The position numbers were made by a program, and so were the translations under genes. The notes below the pieces were generated by a model that had not been told where the DNA came from, made no database searches, and saw only the letters and a list, made by a program, of their open reading frames with translations. Shown here in pieces: positions 24,892-34,743 of a stretch of DNA of 64,000 nucleotides. The stretch covers positions 57,982 to 121,981 of the forward strand of contig JANYGW010000173.1 of the NCBI GenBank assembly GCA_025359245.1. Reading direction: 5' to 3'. This DNA is from Massilia sp. (GTDB taxonomy: Bacteria > Pseudomonadota > Gammaproteobacteria > Burkholderiales > Burkholderiaceae_D). Within the stretch, counting starts at the first letter, position 1; each line of letters opens with the position of its first letter.

Positions 24892-26196
24892 ATGGCCAAC
24901 AAAGCAAACAGCATCGCTCTCTTCAGCTTCAACACGCCGCAGATGCGCGCCTTCCACCTGACTTGGATGGCTTTCTTCGTCTGCTTCTTCGCCTGGTTCG
25001 CCTGCGCGCCGCTGATGCCGATCATTAAAGGCGAATTCGGCCTGTCGCTGGCCCAGGTGGCCAACATCAATATCGCCGCGGTCGCCATCACGATCCTGAT
25101 CCGCCTGATCGTCGGCCCGATGTGCGACCGCTTCGGCCCGCGCAAAACCTACACTGGCCTGCTGCTGCTGGGCGCCATTCCCGTGCTGGGCGTGGCTGCC
25201 TCGCAAAGCTACGAGAGCTTCTTGTTCTTCCGCCTCGGGATCGGCGCGGTGGGCGCGAGCTTCGTCATCACCCAGTATCACACCTCGGTCATGTTCGGCC
25301 CTAAAGTGGTCGGCACCGCCAACGCGGCTGCCGCAGGCTGGGGCAATGCCGGCGGTGGCGCGGCGCAGGCGCTGATGCCGCTGCTGGTCGGCGCGGTCGT
25401 CATGCTGGGCGTGAGCGAAAAGCTCGGCTGGCGCGTCGCCTTGCTGGTGCCGGGCGTGCTGATGCTGGTCATGGCTGGTGTGTACTACAAATTTACCCAG
25501 GATTGCCCGGACGGTAACTACGACGACATGCGCAAGGCCGGCATCGCCATCGAAGGCGGAAAGAAAGGCGGCTGGGCCAGTTTCAAGGCGGCCAGCGCCA
25601 ACCACCGCGTGTGGCTGCTGTTCGTGACCTACGGCGCCTGCTTCGGTATCGAGATCTTCATCCACAACATCGCCGCCGTGTATTACGTCGACCATTTCGG
25701 CCTGTCGCTGAAATCGGCCGGCCTGGCCGCGGGCAGCTTCGGCCTGCTGGCACTGTTTGCCCGCGCCCTGGGCGGCTGGGTGTCCGACAAGATGGCTGCG
25801 CGCGGCACCATCAACAGCCGCGTCACGCTGCTGTTCGTGATGATGATCGGCGAAGGGCTTGGCTTGCTGTGGTTCTCGAAAGCCGACACGGTCGCTTTCG
25901 CGGTGCTGGCGATGCTGGTGTTCGGCCTGTTCACCCACATGGCCTGCGGCGCGACCTACGCGCTGGTGCCGTTCATCGACAACAAGGCATTGGGCGGCGT
26001 GGCCGGCATCATCGGCGCGGGCGGCAACGTCGGCGCGGTGGCCGCGGGCTTCCTGATGAAAGGGACCGGCAACATTCAGCAGACCCTCGCGATCCTGTCG
26101 GGCATGGTGCTGCTGTCGGCCGTCTGTGCCATCGCAGTACGCCTGACCATCGCCGCAGATTCGGCGCCGGCCGCCGGCAACAACGCAATCGCTTAA
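24892..26196 (+). CDS. narK: Nitrate/nitrite transporter, NNP family of MFS
   Basis: Inner-membrane transporter of 434 residues with twelve predicted helices. The NNP nitrate signatures are visible: AAAAGWGNAGGGAAQALMP in the first half and GAGGNVGAVAAGFL in the second, both Gly-rich helices that line the anion path. The N-terminus MRAFHLTWMAFFVCFFAWF is typical of NarK/NasA transporters. First gene of the operon behind the antitermination leader; nirB starts 12 bases after its stop. Named narK by family; in assimilation loci the same protein is also called nasA or nrtP. Confidence 0.93.
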   Translation: MANKANSIALFSFNTPQMRAFHLTWMAFFVCFFAWFACAPLMPIIKGEFGLSLAQVANINIAAVAITILIRLIVGPMCDRFGPRKTYTGLLLLGAIPVLGVAASQSYESFLFFRLGIGAVGASFVITQYHTSVMFGPKVVGTANAAAAGWGNAGGGAAQALMPLLVGAVVMLGVSEKLGWRVALLVPGVLMLVMAGVYYKFTQDCPDGNYDDMRKAGIAIEGGKKGGWASFKAASANHRVWLLFVTYGACFGIEIFIHNIAAVYYVDHFGLSLKSAGLAAGSFGLLALFARALGGWVSDKMAARGTINSRVTLLFVMMIGEGLGLLWFSKADTVAFAVLAMLVFGLFTHMACGATYALVPFIDNKALGGVAGIIGAGGNVGAVAAGFLMKGTGNIQQTLAILSGMVLLSAVCAIAVRLTIAADSAPAAGNNAIA

Positions 26197-26207
26197 GGAG
26201 ACGCAGC

Positions 26208-28742
26208 ATGAAGATCATCGTCATCGGCCACGGCATGGTAGGCCATAAATTCCTCGAATCGCTCAGCGCCAGCAATGTGCCGGGCCTGGAAGTGACGGTG
26301 CTGTGCGAAGAGCCGCGCGCGGCCTACGACCGGGTCCACCTGTCGGAGTTCTTCGCCGGTAAATCGGCCAGCGACCTGTCGCTGGTGCCATCAGGCTTCT
26401 TCGAGAACGGCAACATGCTGCTGAAGGTGAATGCACGCGCGGTCGACGTCGACCGCGCCGAAAAGACGGTCACGCTGCGCAGCGGCGAGGTACTGGTATA
26501 CGACAAGCTGGTGTTCGCCACCGGCTCCTACCCGTTCGTGCCGCCGCTGGCCGGCAAGGACCGCAAGGACAGCTTCGTCTACCGCACCATCGAAGATCTG
26601 GAGAAGATGCTCGAATGCGGCAAGCGCTCCAAAACCGGCGTGGTCATCGGCGGCGGCCTGTTGGGCCTCGAATGCGCCAAGGCGCTGGTCGACATGAAGC
26701 TCGAGACCCACGTGGTCGAATTCGCGCCGCGCCTGATGGCGGTGCAGGTCGACGATGGTGGCGCGCGCGTGCTGCGCGCCAAGATCGAAGACCTGGGCGT
26801 GACGGTGCACACCCAAAAGACGACGATCGCGATCATCGACGGCGAAGAAGGAACGCACCGCATGCGCTTTGCCGACGGCACCCATCTCGATACCGACATG
26901 ATCGTTTTCTCGGCCGGCATACGTCCGCGCGACCAGCTGGCGCGCGGCTGCGGCCTGGCGGTCGGCGCGCGCGGCGGCATTTCGATCGACAACAGCTGCC
27001 TGACGTCCGATCCGGACATCTACGCGATTGGCGAATGCGCGCTGTGGAACGGGCAGGTATTCGGGCTGGTGGCGCCGGGCTACGACATGGCGCGCGTGGC
27101 CGCGCGCCACATCGCCGGCGAACAGGCGGCCCAGTTCACCGGCGCCGACATGAGCACCAAGCTCAAACTGATGGGCGTGGACGTGGCCAGCATCGGCGAC
27201 CCGCACGGCGTGTCGGCCGGCAGCCGCTCCTACCAGTTCACCGACGAGCGCAAGCAGGTCTACAAGAAAATCGTCGTGTCCGAATGCGGCAAGTTCCTGC
27301 TGGGCGGCGTGATGGTGGGCGACGCCAGCGAATACGGCACCCTGCTGCAAATGATGCTGAACAAGATCGAGCTGCCCGAGTCGCCGGAATTTTTGATCCT
27401 GCCATCCAGCGATGGCAAGGCCAGGCCGGCGCTGGGCGTCGACGCCTTGCCCGACACGGCGCAGATCTGTTCATGCAACGACGTCTCCAAAGGCGCGCTG
27501 TGCGCAGCCGTGTGCGGCGGCGCGACGACCATCGGCGCGCTGAAAAGTGCTACCTGCGCCGGCACCAGCTGCGGCGGCTGCGTGCCGCTGGTGACCCAGG
27601 TGATGAAGGCCGAGATGAAGAAGCAGGGCATGGCCGTCAACAACCACCTGTGCGAACACTTCCCGTACTCGCGCCAGGAGATTTTCCACCTGGTGAAGGT
27701 CGGCCACATCAAGAGCTTCGCCGACCTGCTGGCCGAGCATGGCACGGGCCTGGGCTGCGATATCTGCAAGCCGGTCGCCGCCAGCGTGCTGGCCTCGACC
27801 TGGAACGACTTCGTGCTCAAGCCGGAGCACGCCAGCCTGCAGGATACCAACGACTACTTCCTCGGCAATATCCAGAAGGACGGCACCTACTCGGTGGTGC
27901 CGCGCATGCCGGGCGGCGAAGTGACGGCCGATGGCCTGATCGCGGTCGGCACGGTCGCCAAGAAGTACGGCCTGTACACCAAGATCACCGGCGGCCAGCG
28001 GGTCGACCTGTTCGGCGCGCGCGTCGAGCAGTTGCCGGTCATCTGGGAAGAACTGATCGCGGCCGGTTTTGAATCCGGCCACGCCTACGGCAAGTCGCTG
28101 CGCACCGTCAAATCGTGCGTCGGCTCGACCTGGTGCCGCTACGGCGTGGCCGACAGCGTCGGCTTCGCGATCGAGCTGGAAAACCGCTACAAGGGCCTGC
28201 GCACGCCGCACAAGATCAAGTTCGGCGTGTCCGGCTGCACCCGCGAGTGCGCCGAAGCGCAAGGCAAGGACGTGGGCCTGATCGCCACCGAAAAGGGCTG
28301 GAACCTGTACGTGTGCGGCAACGGCGGCATGAAGCCGCGCCACGCCGAACTGATTGCATCCGACCTGGACGAAGCGACCGTGATCCGCTACATCGATCGC
28401 TTCCTGATGTTCTACACCCGCACCGCCGACCGCCTGCAGCGCACCAGCGTCTGGCGCGACAATCTCGAAGGCGGGCTCGAATACCTGCGCGACGTGGTCG
28501 TCAACGACAAGCTGGGCCTGGCCGCCGACCTGGAAGCGGACATGCAGCACGTGGTCAATACCTACGCCTGCGAATGGAAGGCGGCCGTCAACGACCCGGC
28601 CACGCGCCAGCGCTTCCGCCATTTCGTCAACAGCGAACAGGCCGACGAGAACGTGGTGTTCGTGCCCGAACGCGGCCAGATTCGCCCGGCCACGATCGAG
28701 GAGCGCAAGCGCGTCATCCCGATCGCCATTCAGTCCGCTTAA
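26208..28742 (+). CDS. nirB: NADH-dependent assimilatory nitrite reductase, large subunit
   Basis: Cytoplasmic enzyme of 844 residues that reduces nitrite to ammonium with six electrons. Domains in order: FAD/NAD-binding oxidoreductase (IVIGHGMVGHKF at residue 5; second dinucleotide fold GVVIGGGLLGLECAKAL), a BFD-like [2Fe-2S] domain (ICSCND to SCGGC, about residues 420-470), then the siroheme nitrite/sulfite reductase domain with 4Fe-4S ligands C637, C643, C677 and C681. AAGGAG precedes ATG 26208. The siroheme synthase gene is not in the window. Confidence 0.96.
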   Translation: MKIIVIGHGMVGHKFLESLSASNVPGLEVTVLCEEPRAAYDRVHLSEFFAGKSASDLSLVPSGFFENGNMLLKVNARAVDVDRAEKTVTLRSGEVLVYDKLVFATGSYPFVPPLAGKDRKDSFVYRTIEDLEKMLECGKRSKTGVVIGGGLLGLECAKALVDMKLETHVVEFAPRLMAVQVDDGGARVLRAKIEDLGVTVHTQKTTIAIIDGEEGTHRMRFADGTHLDTDMIVFSAGIRPRDQLARGCGLAVGARGGISIDNSCLTSDPDIYAIGECALWNGQVFGLVAPGYDMARVAARHIAGEQAAQFTGADMSTKLKLMGVDVASIGDPHGVSAGSRSYQFTDERKQVYKKIVVSECGKFLLGGVMVGDASEYGTLLQMMLNKIELPESPEFLILPSSDGKARPALGVDALPDTAQICSCNDVSKGALCAAVCGGATTIGALKSATCAGTSCGGCVPLVTQVMKAEMKKQGMAVNNHLCEHFPYSRQEIFHLVKVGHIKSFADLLAEHGTGLGCDICKPVAASVLASTWNDFVLKPEHASLQDTNDYFLGNIQKDGTYSVVPRMPGGEVTADGLIAVGTVAKKYGLYTKITGGQRVDLFGARVEQLPVIWEELIAAGFESGHAYGKSLRTVKSCVGSTWCRYGVADSVGFAIELENRYKGLRTPHKIKFGVSGCTRECAEAQGKDVGLIATEKGWNLYVCGNGGMKPRHAELIASDLDEATVIRYIDRFLMFYTRTADRLQRTSVWRDNLEGGLEYLRDVVVNDKLGLAADLEADMQHVVNTYACEWKAAVNDPATRQRFRHFVNSEQADENVVFVPERGQIRPATIEERKRVIPIAIQSA

Positions 28743-28753
28743 AGGAGAATCAT

Positions 28754-29098
28754 ATGCACCGCGATGAACTGGGTAACTGGAACGCTGTCTGCTCGCTCGA
28801 CGAGATCGTCCCCAACACCGGCGTCTGCGCCTTGCTCGACGGCCAGCAGGTGGCCGTGTTCCGCGTGGCGGATGCCGAGGACCGGGTATTCGCGATCGGG
28901 AACTTCGACCCGAACAGCGGCGCGGCCGTGCTCTCGCGCGGCATGGTGGGCAGCCTGGGTGAACGCATCGTCGTCGCCTCGCCGATCTACAAGCATCACT
29001 TTGACCTGATGACCGGCGAATGCCTGGAAGCGCCGGAGAACTCCGTGGCCAGCTACCGCGCCCGCATCGAAGGCGGCAAGGTATGGATAGGCGCATGA
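28754..29098 (+). CDS. nirD: Assimilatory nitrite reductase, small subunit
   Basis: Protein of 114 residues with a Rieske-like fold (WNAVCSLDEIVPNTGVCALL, IGNFDPNSGAAVLSRGMVG, SPIYKHHFDLMTGECL). The Cys/His cluster ligands of true Rieske proteins are absent, as is normal for NirD. It forms the NirBD complex. AAAGGAG precedes the start, 11 bases after nirB, and its stop overlaps the next start (ATGA). Confidence 0.93.
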   Translation: MHRDELGNWNAVCSLDEIVPNTGVCALLDGQQVAVFRVADAEDRVFAIGNFDPNSGAAVLSRGMVGSLGERIVVASPIYKHHFDLMTGECLEAPENSVASYRARIEGGKVWIGA

Positions 29099-30324
29099 GT
29101 GCAACCGGCCCACGGCAGTCGCTGGTCGTGATCGGCAACGGCATGGCCGGCATGCGCACGGTCGAGGAGCTGCTCAAGCTGGCGCCCGAGCTGTACGACA
29201 TCACCGTGTTCGGCGCCGAGCCGCATGGAAACTACAACCGCATCCTGCTTTCGCCGGTACTGGCCGGCGACAAGAGCATGGACGACATCATGATACATAC
29301 CAGGGAGTGGTACGCCAAAAACGGTATCACATTGCATGCGGGCGACCCGGTGGTCCACATCGACCGCCGCCGCCGCGTGGTGCGCGCCAAGTCGGGCCGT
29401 GAAGTCTGGTACGACCGGCTGCTGATGGCGACCGGTTCGAACCCGTTCATCATTCCGGTACCGGGCCACAAACTGCCTGGCGTGATCGGTTTTCGCGACA
29501 TCAACGACGTCGACACCATGCTCGCAGCGGCCAAGAGCGGCGGCCACGCGGTCGTCATCGGCGGCGGCTTGCTGGGCCTGGAAGCGGCCAACGGCCTGCA
29601 GCGGCGCGGCATGGACGTCACGGTGGTGCACGTGACCGACAGCCTGATGAACATGCAGCTCGATAAGCCGGCCTCGCTGCTGCTCAAGAACTCGCTCGAA
29701 GCGAAAGGGCTGCGCTTCATGCTCGAAGCGGAGACCACCGAGATCGTCGGCACCAAGCGCGTAACGGCAGTGCGCTTCAAGGACGGCTCGGAACTGCCGG
29801 CCGACCTGGTCGTGATGGCCGCCGGCGTGCGCCCGAACATCGCCTTGGCCCGGGAGTCCGGACTGCATTGCGAGCGCGCCATCGTCGTCGACGACACCTT
29901 GCAGACCTACGACCCGCGCGTGTACGCGGTCGGCGAATGCGTGCAGCACCGCAGCGCCACCTTCGGCCTGGTCGCGCCGATCTGGGACCAGGCCAAGGTG
30001 TGCGGCGCCCACCTGGCGCAAAAAGGCCACCGCCGCTACGTGCAGACGGCCACCCCGACCAAGCTGAAAGTGACCGGCGTCGACCTGTATTCGGTGGGCG
30101 ACTTCATCGGCGGCGAAGGCAGCGAAGACCTGGTGCTGCGCGATCCGCGGCGCGGCGTCTACAAACGCCTGGTACTGGCCGGTAACCGGATCGCTGGCGC
30201 AGTACTATATGGAGATGTGCAGGACGGGCCGTGGTATTTCGGCCTGATCCAGAACCGCACCGATATTTCGGCAATGCGCAACCGCCTGCTGTTCGGCGAA
30301 GCCTTGTGCGCCCAAGCTGCATAA
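29095..30324 (+). CDS. FAD-dependent NAD(P)H oxidoreductase, probable electron donor of nitrate reductase
   Basis: Flavoprotein of 409 residues. FAD-binding fold at the N-terminus (LVVIGNGMAGMRTVEELL), NAD-binding fold HAVVIGGGLLGLEAANGL, and the closing FAD motif YAVGECVQHR. It resembles the N-terminal part of NirB and the reductase component (NasB/NasC type) of assimilatory nitrate reductase. Its position between nirD and nasA, with a 4-base overlap to nirD and 12 bases to nasA, makes it the likely NADH-oxidising partner of NasA, whose C-terminal [2Fe-2S] domain would accept the electrons. That assignment rests on family and position. Confidence 0.85.
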   Translation: MSATGPRQSLVVIGNGMAGMRTVEELLKLAPELYDITVFGAEPHGNYNRILLSPVLAGDKSMDDIMIHTREWYAKNGITLHAGDPVVHIDRRRRVVRAKSGREVWYDRLLMATGSNPFIIPVPGHKLPGVIGFRDINDVDTMLAAAKSGGHAVVIGGGLLGLEAANGLQRRGMDVTVVHVTDSLMNMQLDKPASLLLKNSLEAKGLRFMLEAETTEIVGTKRVTAVRFKDGSELPADLVVMAAGVRPNIALARESGLHCERAIVVDDTLQTYDPRVYAVGECVQHRSATFGLVAPIWDQAKVCGAHLAQKGHRRYVQTATPTKLKVTGVDLYSVGDFIGGEGSEDLVLRDPRRGVYKRLVLAGNRIAGAVLYGDVQDGPWYFGLIQNRTDISAMRNRLLFGEALCAQAA

Positions 30325-30336
30325 AACGGAGCAACC

Positions 30337-33018
30337 ATGAATTCATCCCCCATCCGCAGCACCTGTCCCTATTGCGGCGTCGGCTGCGGCATCACGGCCA
30401 CCAGGCTGCCCGACGGCGCGATTGCCATCGCCGGCGACCAGCAGCATCCGGCCAACCAGGGACGCCTGTGCGTCAAGGGCGCGGCCTTGGGGGAAACGAT
30501 AGAACTGGGGGGGAGGCTGCTGCATCCGACATTCCGCGAAGACGGCGTGCTGAGGCAGGCAACATGGGGCGAAGCGATCGACCGCGTCGCCGTCGGACTG
30601 CGCGACATCATCGCAGAGCACGGGCCGGATGCGGTGGCATTCTACGTATCCGGCCAGTTGCTGACCGAGGACTACTACGTCGCCAACAAGCTGATGAAAG
30701 GGTATATCGGCAGCGCCAACATCGACACCAACTCGCGCCTGTGCATGTCGTCGGCGGTGGCGGGGCACAAGCGGGCCTTCGGCGGCGACCTGGTGCCTGG
30801 CTGCTACGACGACTTCGACACGGCCGACATGATCGTGCTGGTCGGCGCCAACAGCGCCTGGTGCCACCCGATCCTGTTCCAGCGCATCGCGCGCCTGAAA
30901 GAAGCGCGCCCCGACGTGCAGGTGGTCGTCATCGACCCGCGCCGCACCGCGACCTGCGAAGTGGCCGACCTGCACCTGCCGGTCAAGCCGGGCACCGATG
31001 TGTGGCTGTTCAACGGCCTGCTCAGTTACCTGGCGCGCAATGGCGCACGCGACGACGCCTTCATCGACGATCACACCAACGGAATCGATGACGCGCTGGC
31101 GGCGGCCGAGATCGCACTGGCGGACGTGGCCCGCAAGTGCCGCCTCGACCCGGCCGACCTGCTCAAGTTCTACCAGCTGTTCGCCGCCACCACCCGTGTC
31201 GTCACGGGTTTTTCGCAGGGCGTGAACCAGTCCTCGGCCGGCACCGACAAAGTCAACAGCATCATCAACTGCCATTTGCTGACGGGCCGCATCGGCAAGC
31301 CAGGCATGGGGCCGTTCTCGCTGACCGGGCAGCCAAACGCGATGGGCGGGCGCGAAGTGGGCGGCCTGGCCAATATGCTGGCCGCGCACATGGAGCTGGC
31401 CAATCCAGTGCACCGCGACACGGTGCAAACTTTCTGGGACTCGCCACAGGTGGCCGGCAAGCCGGGCCTGAAAGCGGTCGACCTGTTCCAGGCAATCGAA
31501 CAGGGCAAGGTCAAGGCGGTGTGGATCATGGCCACCAATCCGATGGTCAGCCTGCCGGACGCCAACCAGGTCCAGCGCGCGCTGGAAAAATGCGAACTGG
31601 TGATCGTCTCCGACATCATCGGCAATACCGACACCAACGCCTTTGCCGACGTGCTGCTGCCGGCGCTGGGGTGGGGCGAAAAGGACGGCACGGTCACCAA
31701 TTCGGAGCGCTGCATCACGCGCCAGCGCGCCTTCTTGCCGGCGCCGGGCGAAGCGCGCGCCGACTGGCGCATCGTGTGCGACGTGGCCAGGGCGATGGGC
31801 TTTGGCGGCTTCGATTTCAACAACGCGTTTGACGTGTTCGACGAACATGCGCGCCTGTCGGCATTTCGCAATGACGGCGAACGGGTCTTCAACCTGGCCG
31901 GTCTGGTCGGGCAGGGGGCGCATGCATACGACCAAATGGCGCCGCTGCAGTGGCCGGTGTTGGCCGCAAGGCAGGGCACCGAACGGCTATTCGGGGACGG
32001 CCGCTTCGCCCATCCGGACGGCCGCGCGCGTTTCGTGGCAACCGCGCCGCGTGCGCCGGCCCATGCGCCGGACGGCGAATATCCGCTGATCCTCAACACC
32101 GGCCGCGTGCGCGACCAGTGGCACACGATGACGCGCACCGGCAGGGCGCCACGGCTGGCCGACCACACGGCCGAATCGTTCATCGACATGCATCCGCAGG
32201 ACGCGCTCAAGTTCGGCGTGCGCGAGGGCGAGCTGGCGCGCCTGTCGAGCGAGTGGGGCGCGATGGTGGCGCGCGTCCAGCATGGCGGCGGCATCGCGCG
32301 CGGCGACGTGTTCGTGCCGATCCACTGGAGCGCCCAGAATGCGTCCGATGCGCGGGTGGGCACGCTGGTCAATCCCGCGGTCGACCCGATTTCGGGCGAG
32401 CCCGAATTCAAGCACACGCCGGTGACGATCGAACGCTTCGGCGTGGCCTGGCATGCGTTTGTGCTGAGCCGCACGGAGCTGAACCTGGACAGCGTGGCGC
32501 ACTGGACGCGGGTGCAGGGACGCGGCTTCGCGCGCTACGAGATGGCGGGCCGCAAGCTGCTGTCCGACCGCGGCGCCTGGGCCCGGGCCCTGCTGGGCGT
32601 GACCGATGCGCACGCCGACTGGCTCGACTACGAGGACCGGACCGAAGGCGTGTACCGCGCGGTGCACGTGGTGGACGACCGCATCGAGCAGTGCATTTTC
32701 CTGTCGCCGCGGCCCGACCTGCCGGCGCGCGCGTGGCTGGCCGGCCTGTTCGCCAACGAGGAGCTGGGCCAGGCCGAGCGCGCGGGCATATTGGCAGGGC
32801 AGGCGCTGGGCGTGCGCGCCGATACCGGGCCGACCGTGTGCTCGTGTTTCGGGGTGGGCCGCAACACGATTTGCGATGCGATCCGCGCGCATGACCTGAA
32901 AACGGTGCCGGAAGTGACGGCGTGCGTGAAGGCGGGCGGCAATTGCGGCTCCTGCGTGCCCGAGATCAAGGTGATCCTGCTCGAGACGCGGGTGCGCGCG
33001 CGCGAAGCGGTGGCGTGA
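30337..33018 (+). CDS. nasA: Assimilatory nitrate reductase catalytic subunit
   Basis: Molybdenum enzyme of 893 residues that reduces nitrate to nitrite in the cytoplasm. The N-terminal 4Fe-4S cluster is bound by C10, C13, C17 and C45, with the electron-relay Lys at K47. The molybdopterin oxidoreductase core follows (DTNSRLCMSSAVAGHKRAFG, GMGPFSLTGQPNAMGGREVG, DIIGNTDTNAFADVLLPA) and then the dinucleotide-binding domain (LNTGRVRDQWHTMTRTG). The C-terminus adds a BFD-like [2Fe-2S] domain with C835, C837, C870 and C873, as in Klebsiella NasA. No Tat signal, as expected for an assimilatory enzyme. Last gene of the operon. Confidence 0.95.
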   Translation: MNSSPIRSTCPYCGVGCGITATRLPDGAIAIAGDQQHPANQGRLCVKGAALGETIELGGRLLHPTFREDGVLRQATWGEAIDRVAVGLRDIIAEHGPDAVAFYVSGQLLTEDYYVANKLMKGYIGSANIDTNSRLCMSSAVAGHKRAFGGDLVPGCYDDFDTADMIVLVGANSAWCHPILFQRIARLKEARPDVQVVVIDPRRTATCEVADLHLPVKPGTDVWLFNGLLSYLARNGARDDAFIDDHTNGIDDALAAAEIALADVARKCRLDPADLLKFYQLFAATTRVVTGFSQGVNQSSAGTDKVNSIINCHLLTGRIGKPGMGPFSLTGQPNAMGGREVGGLANMLAAHMELANPVHRDTVQTFWDSPQVAGKPGLKAVDLFQAIEQGKVKAVWIMATNPMVSLPDANQVQRALEKCELVIVSDIIGNTDTNAFADVLLPALGWGEKDGTVTNSERCITRQRAFLPAPGEARADWRIVCDVARAMGFGGFDFNNAFDVFDEHARLSAFRNDGERVFNLAGLVGQGAHAYDQMAPLQWPVLAARQGTERLFGDGRFAHPDGRARFVATAPRAPAHAPDGEYPLILNTGRVRDQWHTMTRTGRAPRLADHTAESFIDMHPQDALKFGVREGELARLSSEWGAMVARVQHGGGIARGDVFVPIHWSAQNASDARVGTLVNPAVDPISGEPEFKHTPVTIERFGVAWHAFVLSRTELNLDSVAHWTRVQGRGFARYEMAGRKLLSDRGAWARALLGVTDAHADWLDYEDRTEGVYRAVHVVDDRIEQCIFLSPRPDLPARAWLAGLFANEELGQAERAGILAGQALGVRADTGPTVCSCFGVGRNTICDAIRAHDLKTVPEVTACVKAGGNCGSCVPEIKVILLETRVRAREAVA

Positions 33019-33023
33019 GTCCG

Positions 33024-33043
33024 GTCGTCCCCGCGAGGACGAC
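33024..33043. repeat. Short palindrome related to the 7.8-kb element
   Basis: GTCGTCC (33024-33030), a 6-base loop and GGACGAC (33037-33043) form a perfect hairpin 6 bases after the nasA stop. The stretch GCGAGGACGACGTTGT is shared exactly with 7835-7850. It is probably a reduced copy of the same dispersed repeat and may protect or end the nitrate operon mRNA. Confidence 0.6.
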
Positions 33044-33123
33044 GTTGTACAAAATATTCCCGCCAGGCGCGCATGCGAAAATGATATTATTCCCGCACTT
33101 TAGTTGTTAGCAGGAATTTTAAA

Positions 33124-34110
33124 ATGAGTGCAGTCCTGACGCCGGTCGCGGTGGAAGCGAGCGAGTGCGCCAATTGCGCCACCGCCCTCAACGGCAAGTT
33201 TTGCCACGCGTGCGGCCAGCGTGCGCACGTCCACAAATCGCTGCTGCACATGGGCGAAGAAGTATTGCACGGCGTGCTGCACTTCGATTCCAAGGGGCTG
33301 ATGACGCTGCCGATGCTGGTCGCCAAGCCGGGCAAGCTGACGCGCAGCTACATCGACGGGCGCCGCACGCGCTACGTTTCGCCGCTGGCGCTGTTCCTGT
33401 TCATGGTGGTGGTCATGTTTTCATCGGCCTCCCTGCTCAGCGGTCCGAACAAGGCGTTCAAAGTCGTGCCGATGGACCCGGCGGCCCAGATGACCAAGGA
33501 AATTGCTGCAGGCAAGGCCAAGGTGGCCAGGGCAAAAGCCCAGCTGGCATTCGCCCACGTCAATGGCGGCTCCGTCGCAGCGGCGCAAAAGGACGTCGAT
33601 GACGCGCTCGAGGACCAGGCGGCGCTGGAAAGCGGCCTGGAGGACATCAAGTCGGGCACGATCGGCTTTTCCGGCAAAACCGGCTGGAAAGCGCTCGATG
33701 ACGCGCTCGCGCATGCGAACCAGAACCGCGAGCTGACGCTGTACAAGCTCAAAGGCGCCGGCTCCAAGTATTCCTTCCTGCTGGTGCCCATCTCGCTGCC
33801 TTTCCTGTGGCTGCTGTTCTGCCGCCGGCGCGACCTGACGCTGTACGACCACGCCGTATTTTCGCTGTATTCGCTATCCTTCATGGCATTGCTGTTTTCG
33901 CTGTTGTTCATCCTCGGGCGCCTCGGCCTGGGAAAACTGATGCTGGCCTTGCTGTTGTGCGCACCGCCGGTCCACATGTTCGTGCAGCTGCGCGGCACCT
34001 ATGCGCTGGGCCGCTGGTCGGCCTTGTGGCGTACCGCCGCGCTGATGCTGATCGCCGGCATCGTCTTCACGTTGTACATGGTGGTAGTGGCGATGCTGAG
34101 CGTGAATTGA
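33124..34110 (+). CDS. DUF3667 membrane protein with N-terminal zinc ribbon
   Basis: Protein of 328 residues. Two CxxC pairs (C15, C18, C27, C30) form a likely zinc ribbon, followed by the DUF3667 signature GLMTLPMLVAKPGKLTRSYIDGRRTRYVSPLALFL (split here by the first membrane helix near residues 92-108). A charged helical stretch (residues 120-200) then precedes three or four further membrane helices. Function is unknown; the family is widespread in proteobacteria and bacteroidetes. An A+T-rich spacer of 80 bases with AGGAATTTTAAA separates it from nasA, so it probably has its own promoter. Confidence 0.8.
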   Translation: MSAVLTPVAVEASECANCATALNGKFCHACGQRAHVHKSLLHMGEEVLHGVLHFDSKGLMTLPMLVAKPGKLTRSYIDGRRTRYVSPLALFLFMVVVMFSSASLLSGPNKAFKVVPMDPAAQMTKEIAAGKAKVARAKAQLAFAHVNGGSVAAAQKDVDDALEDQAALESGLEDIKSGTIGFSGKTGWKALDDALAHANQNRELTLYKLKGAGSKYSFLLVPISLPFLWLLFCRRRDLTLYDHAVFSLYSLSFMALLFSLLFILGRLGLGKLMLALLLCAPPVHMFVQLRGTYALGRWSALWRTAALMLIAGIVFTLYMVVVAMLSVN

Positions 34111-34114
34111 GCGG

Positions 34115-34375
34115 ATGCCAATGACGGCGCGCCAGGTGCTTGGAATCGTGTCCTGCGCCGTCGGCCTTGGGCTGACCCTGGCGTGCTGGTACAGTACGCC
34201 GGCGTGGGGCTGGGGCTTGCTGGGGATCGTGCTGTTCGTGTGCGGCTGCACCCAGTTCCACACCAGCAGGCCTTACGACAGTGTGCCGAACATGGACGAC
34301 GGCAGCCGGTCGCATGGCTTCTGGACCTGGGCCTACTTCATCTACCGCCTGTTCGACGCTGACGTGTTCGATTAA
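34115..34375 (+). CDS. Small membrane protein of unknown function
   Basis: Protein of 86 residues with two hydrophobic segments (about 8-25 and 29-46) and an acidic C-terminus (YRLFDADVFD). Not recognised. It starts 4 bases after the DUF3667 stop and is probably co-transcribed with it. The ribosome site (GAGCGGATGCC) is poor, so the start is uncertain. Confidence 0.55.
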   Translation: MPMTARQVLGIVSCAVGLGLTLACWYSTPAWGWGLLGIVLFVCGCTQFHTSRPYDSVPNMDDGSRSHGFWTWAYFIYRLFDADVFD

Positions 34376-34404
34376 ACCATCAGGCTGCGGGCGGCCCCTC
34401 CTGC

Positions 34405-34743
34405 CTAGACCTTCTTGACGAACTCCGTCTTCAGGCTCATCGCCCCGAAGCCATCGATCTTGCAATCGATGTCATGGTCGCTGTCGACCAGGCGGATGTT
34501 CTTGACCTTGGTGCCCATCTTGACGGTGCCGCCGCCGCCCTTCAGTTTCAAATCCTTGATCACGGTCACGGTATCGCCGTCCTGCAGCAGATTGCCGGCC
34601 GAGTCGCGGTAGACCCTGGCTTCGTCGGCGGCCGCGGCCGCCTGGGCCTGCCATTCGTGGCCGCACTCGGGGCACACGTAATTGCTGCCATCCTCATAGG
34701 TAAAGGCGGAACCGCATTGCGGGCAGGCTGGAAGTGCGCTCAT
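34405..34743 (-). CDS. yjdM: YjdM/PhnA-type zinc-ribbon protein
   Basis: Protein of 112 residues with an N-terminal zinc ribbon (C7, C10, C24, C27: ACPQC and VCPECG). The conserved C-terminal barrel carries LLQDGDTVTVIKDLKLKGG and KMGTKVKNIRLVD. It belongs to the family once named PhnA because of its place near the phosphonate genes of E. coli; it is not phosphonoacetate hydrolase and its role is unknown. A single gene, convergent with the small membrane protein gene. Confidence 0.9.
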   Translation of the reverse strand: MSALPACPQCGSAFTYEDGSNYVCPECGHEWQAQAAAAADEARVYRDSAGNLLQDGDTVTVIKDLKLKGGGGTVKMGTKVKNIRLVDSDHDIDCKIDGFGAMSLKTEFVKKV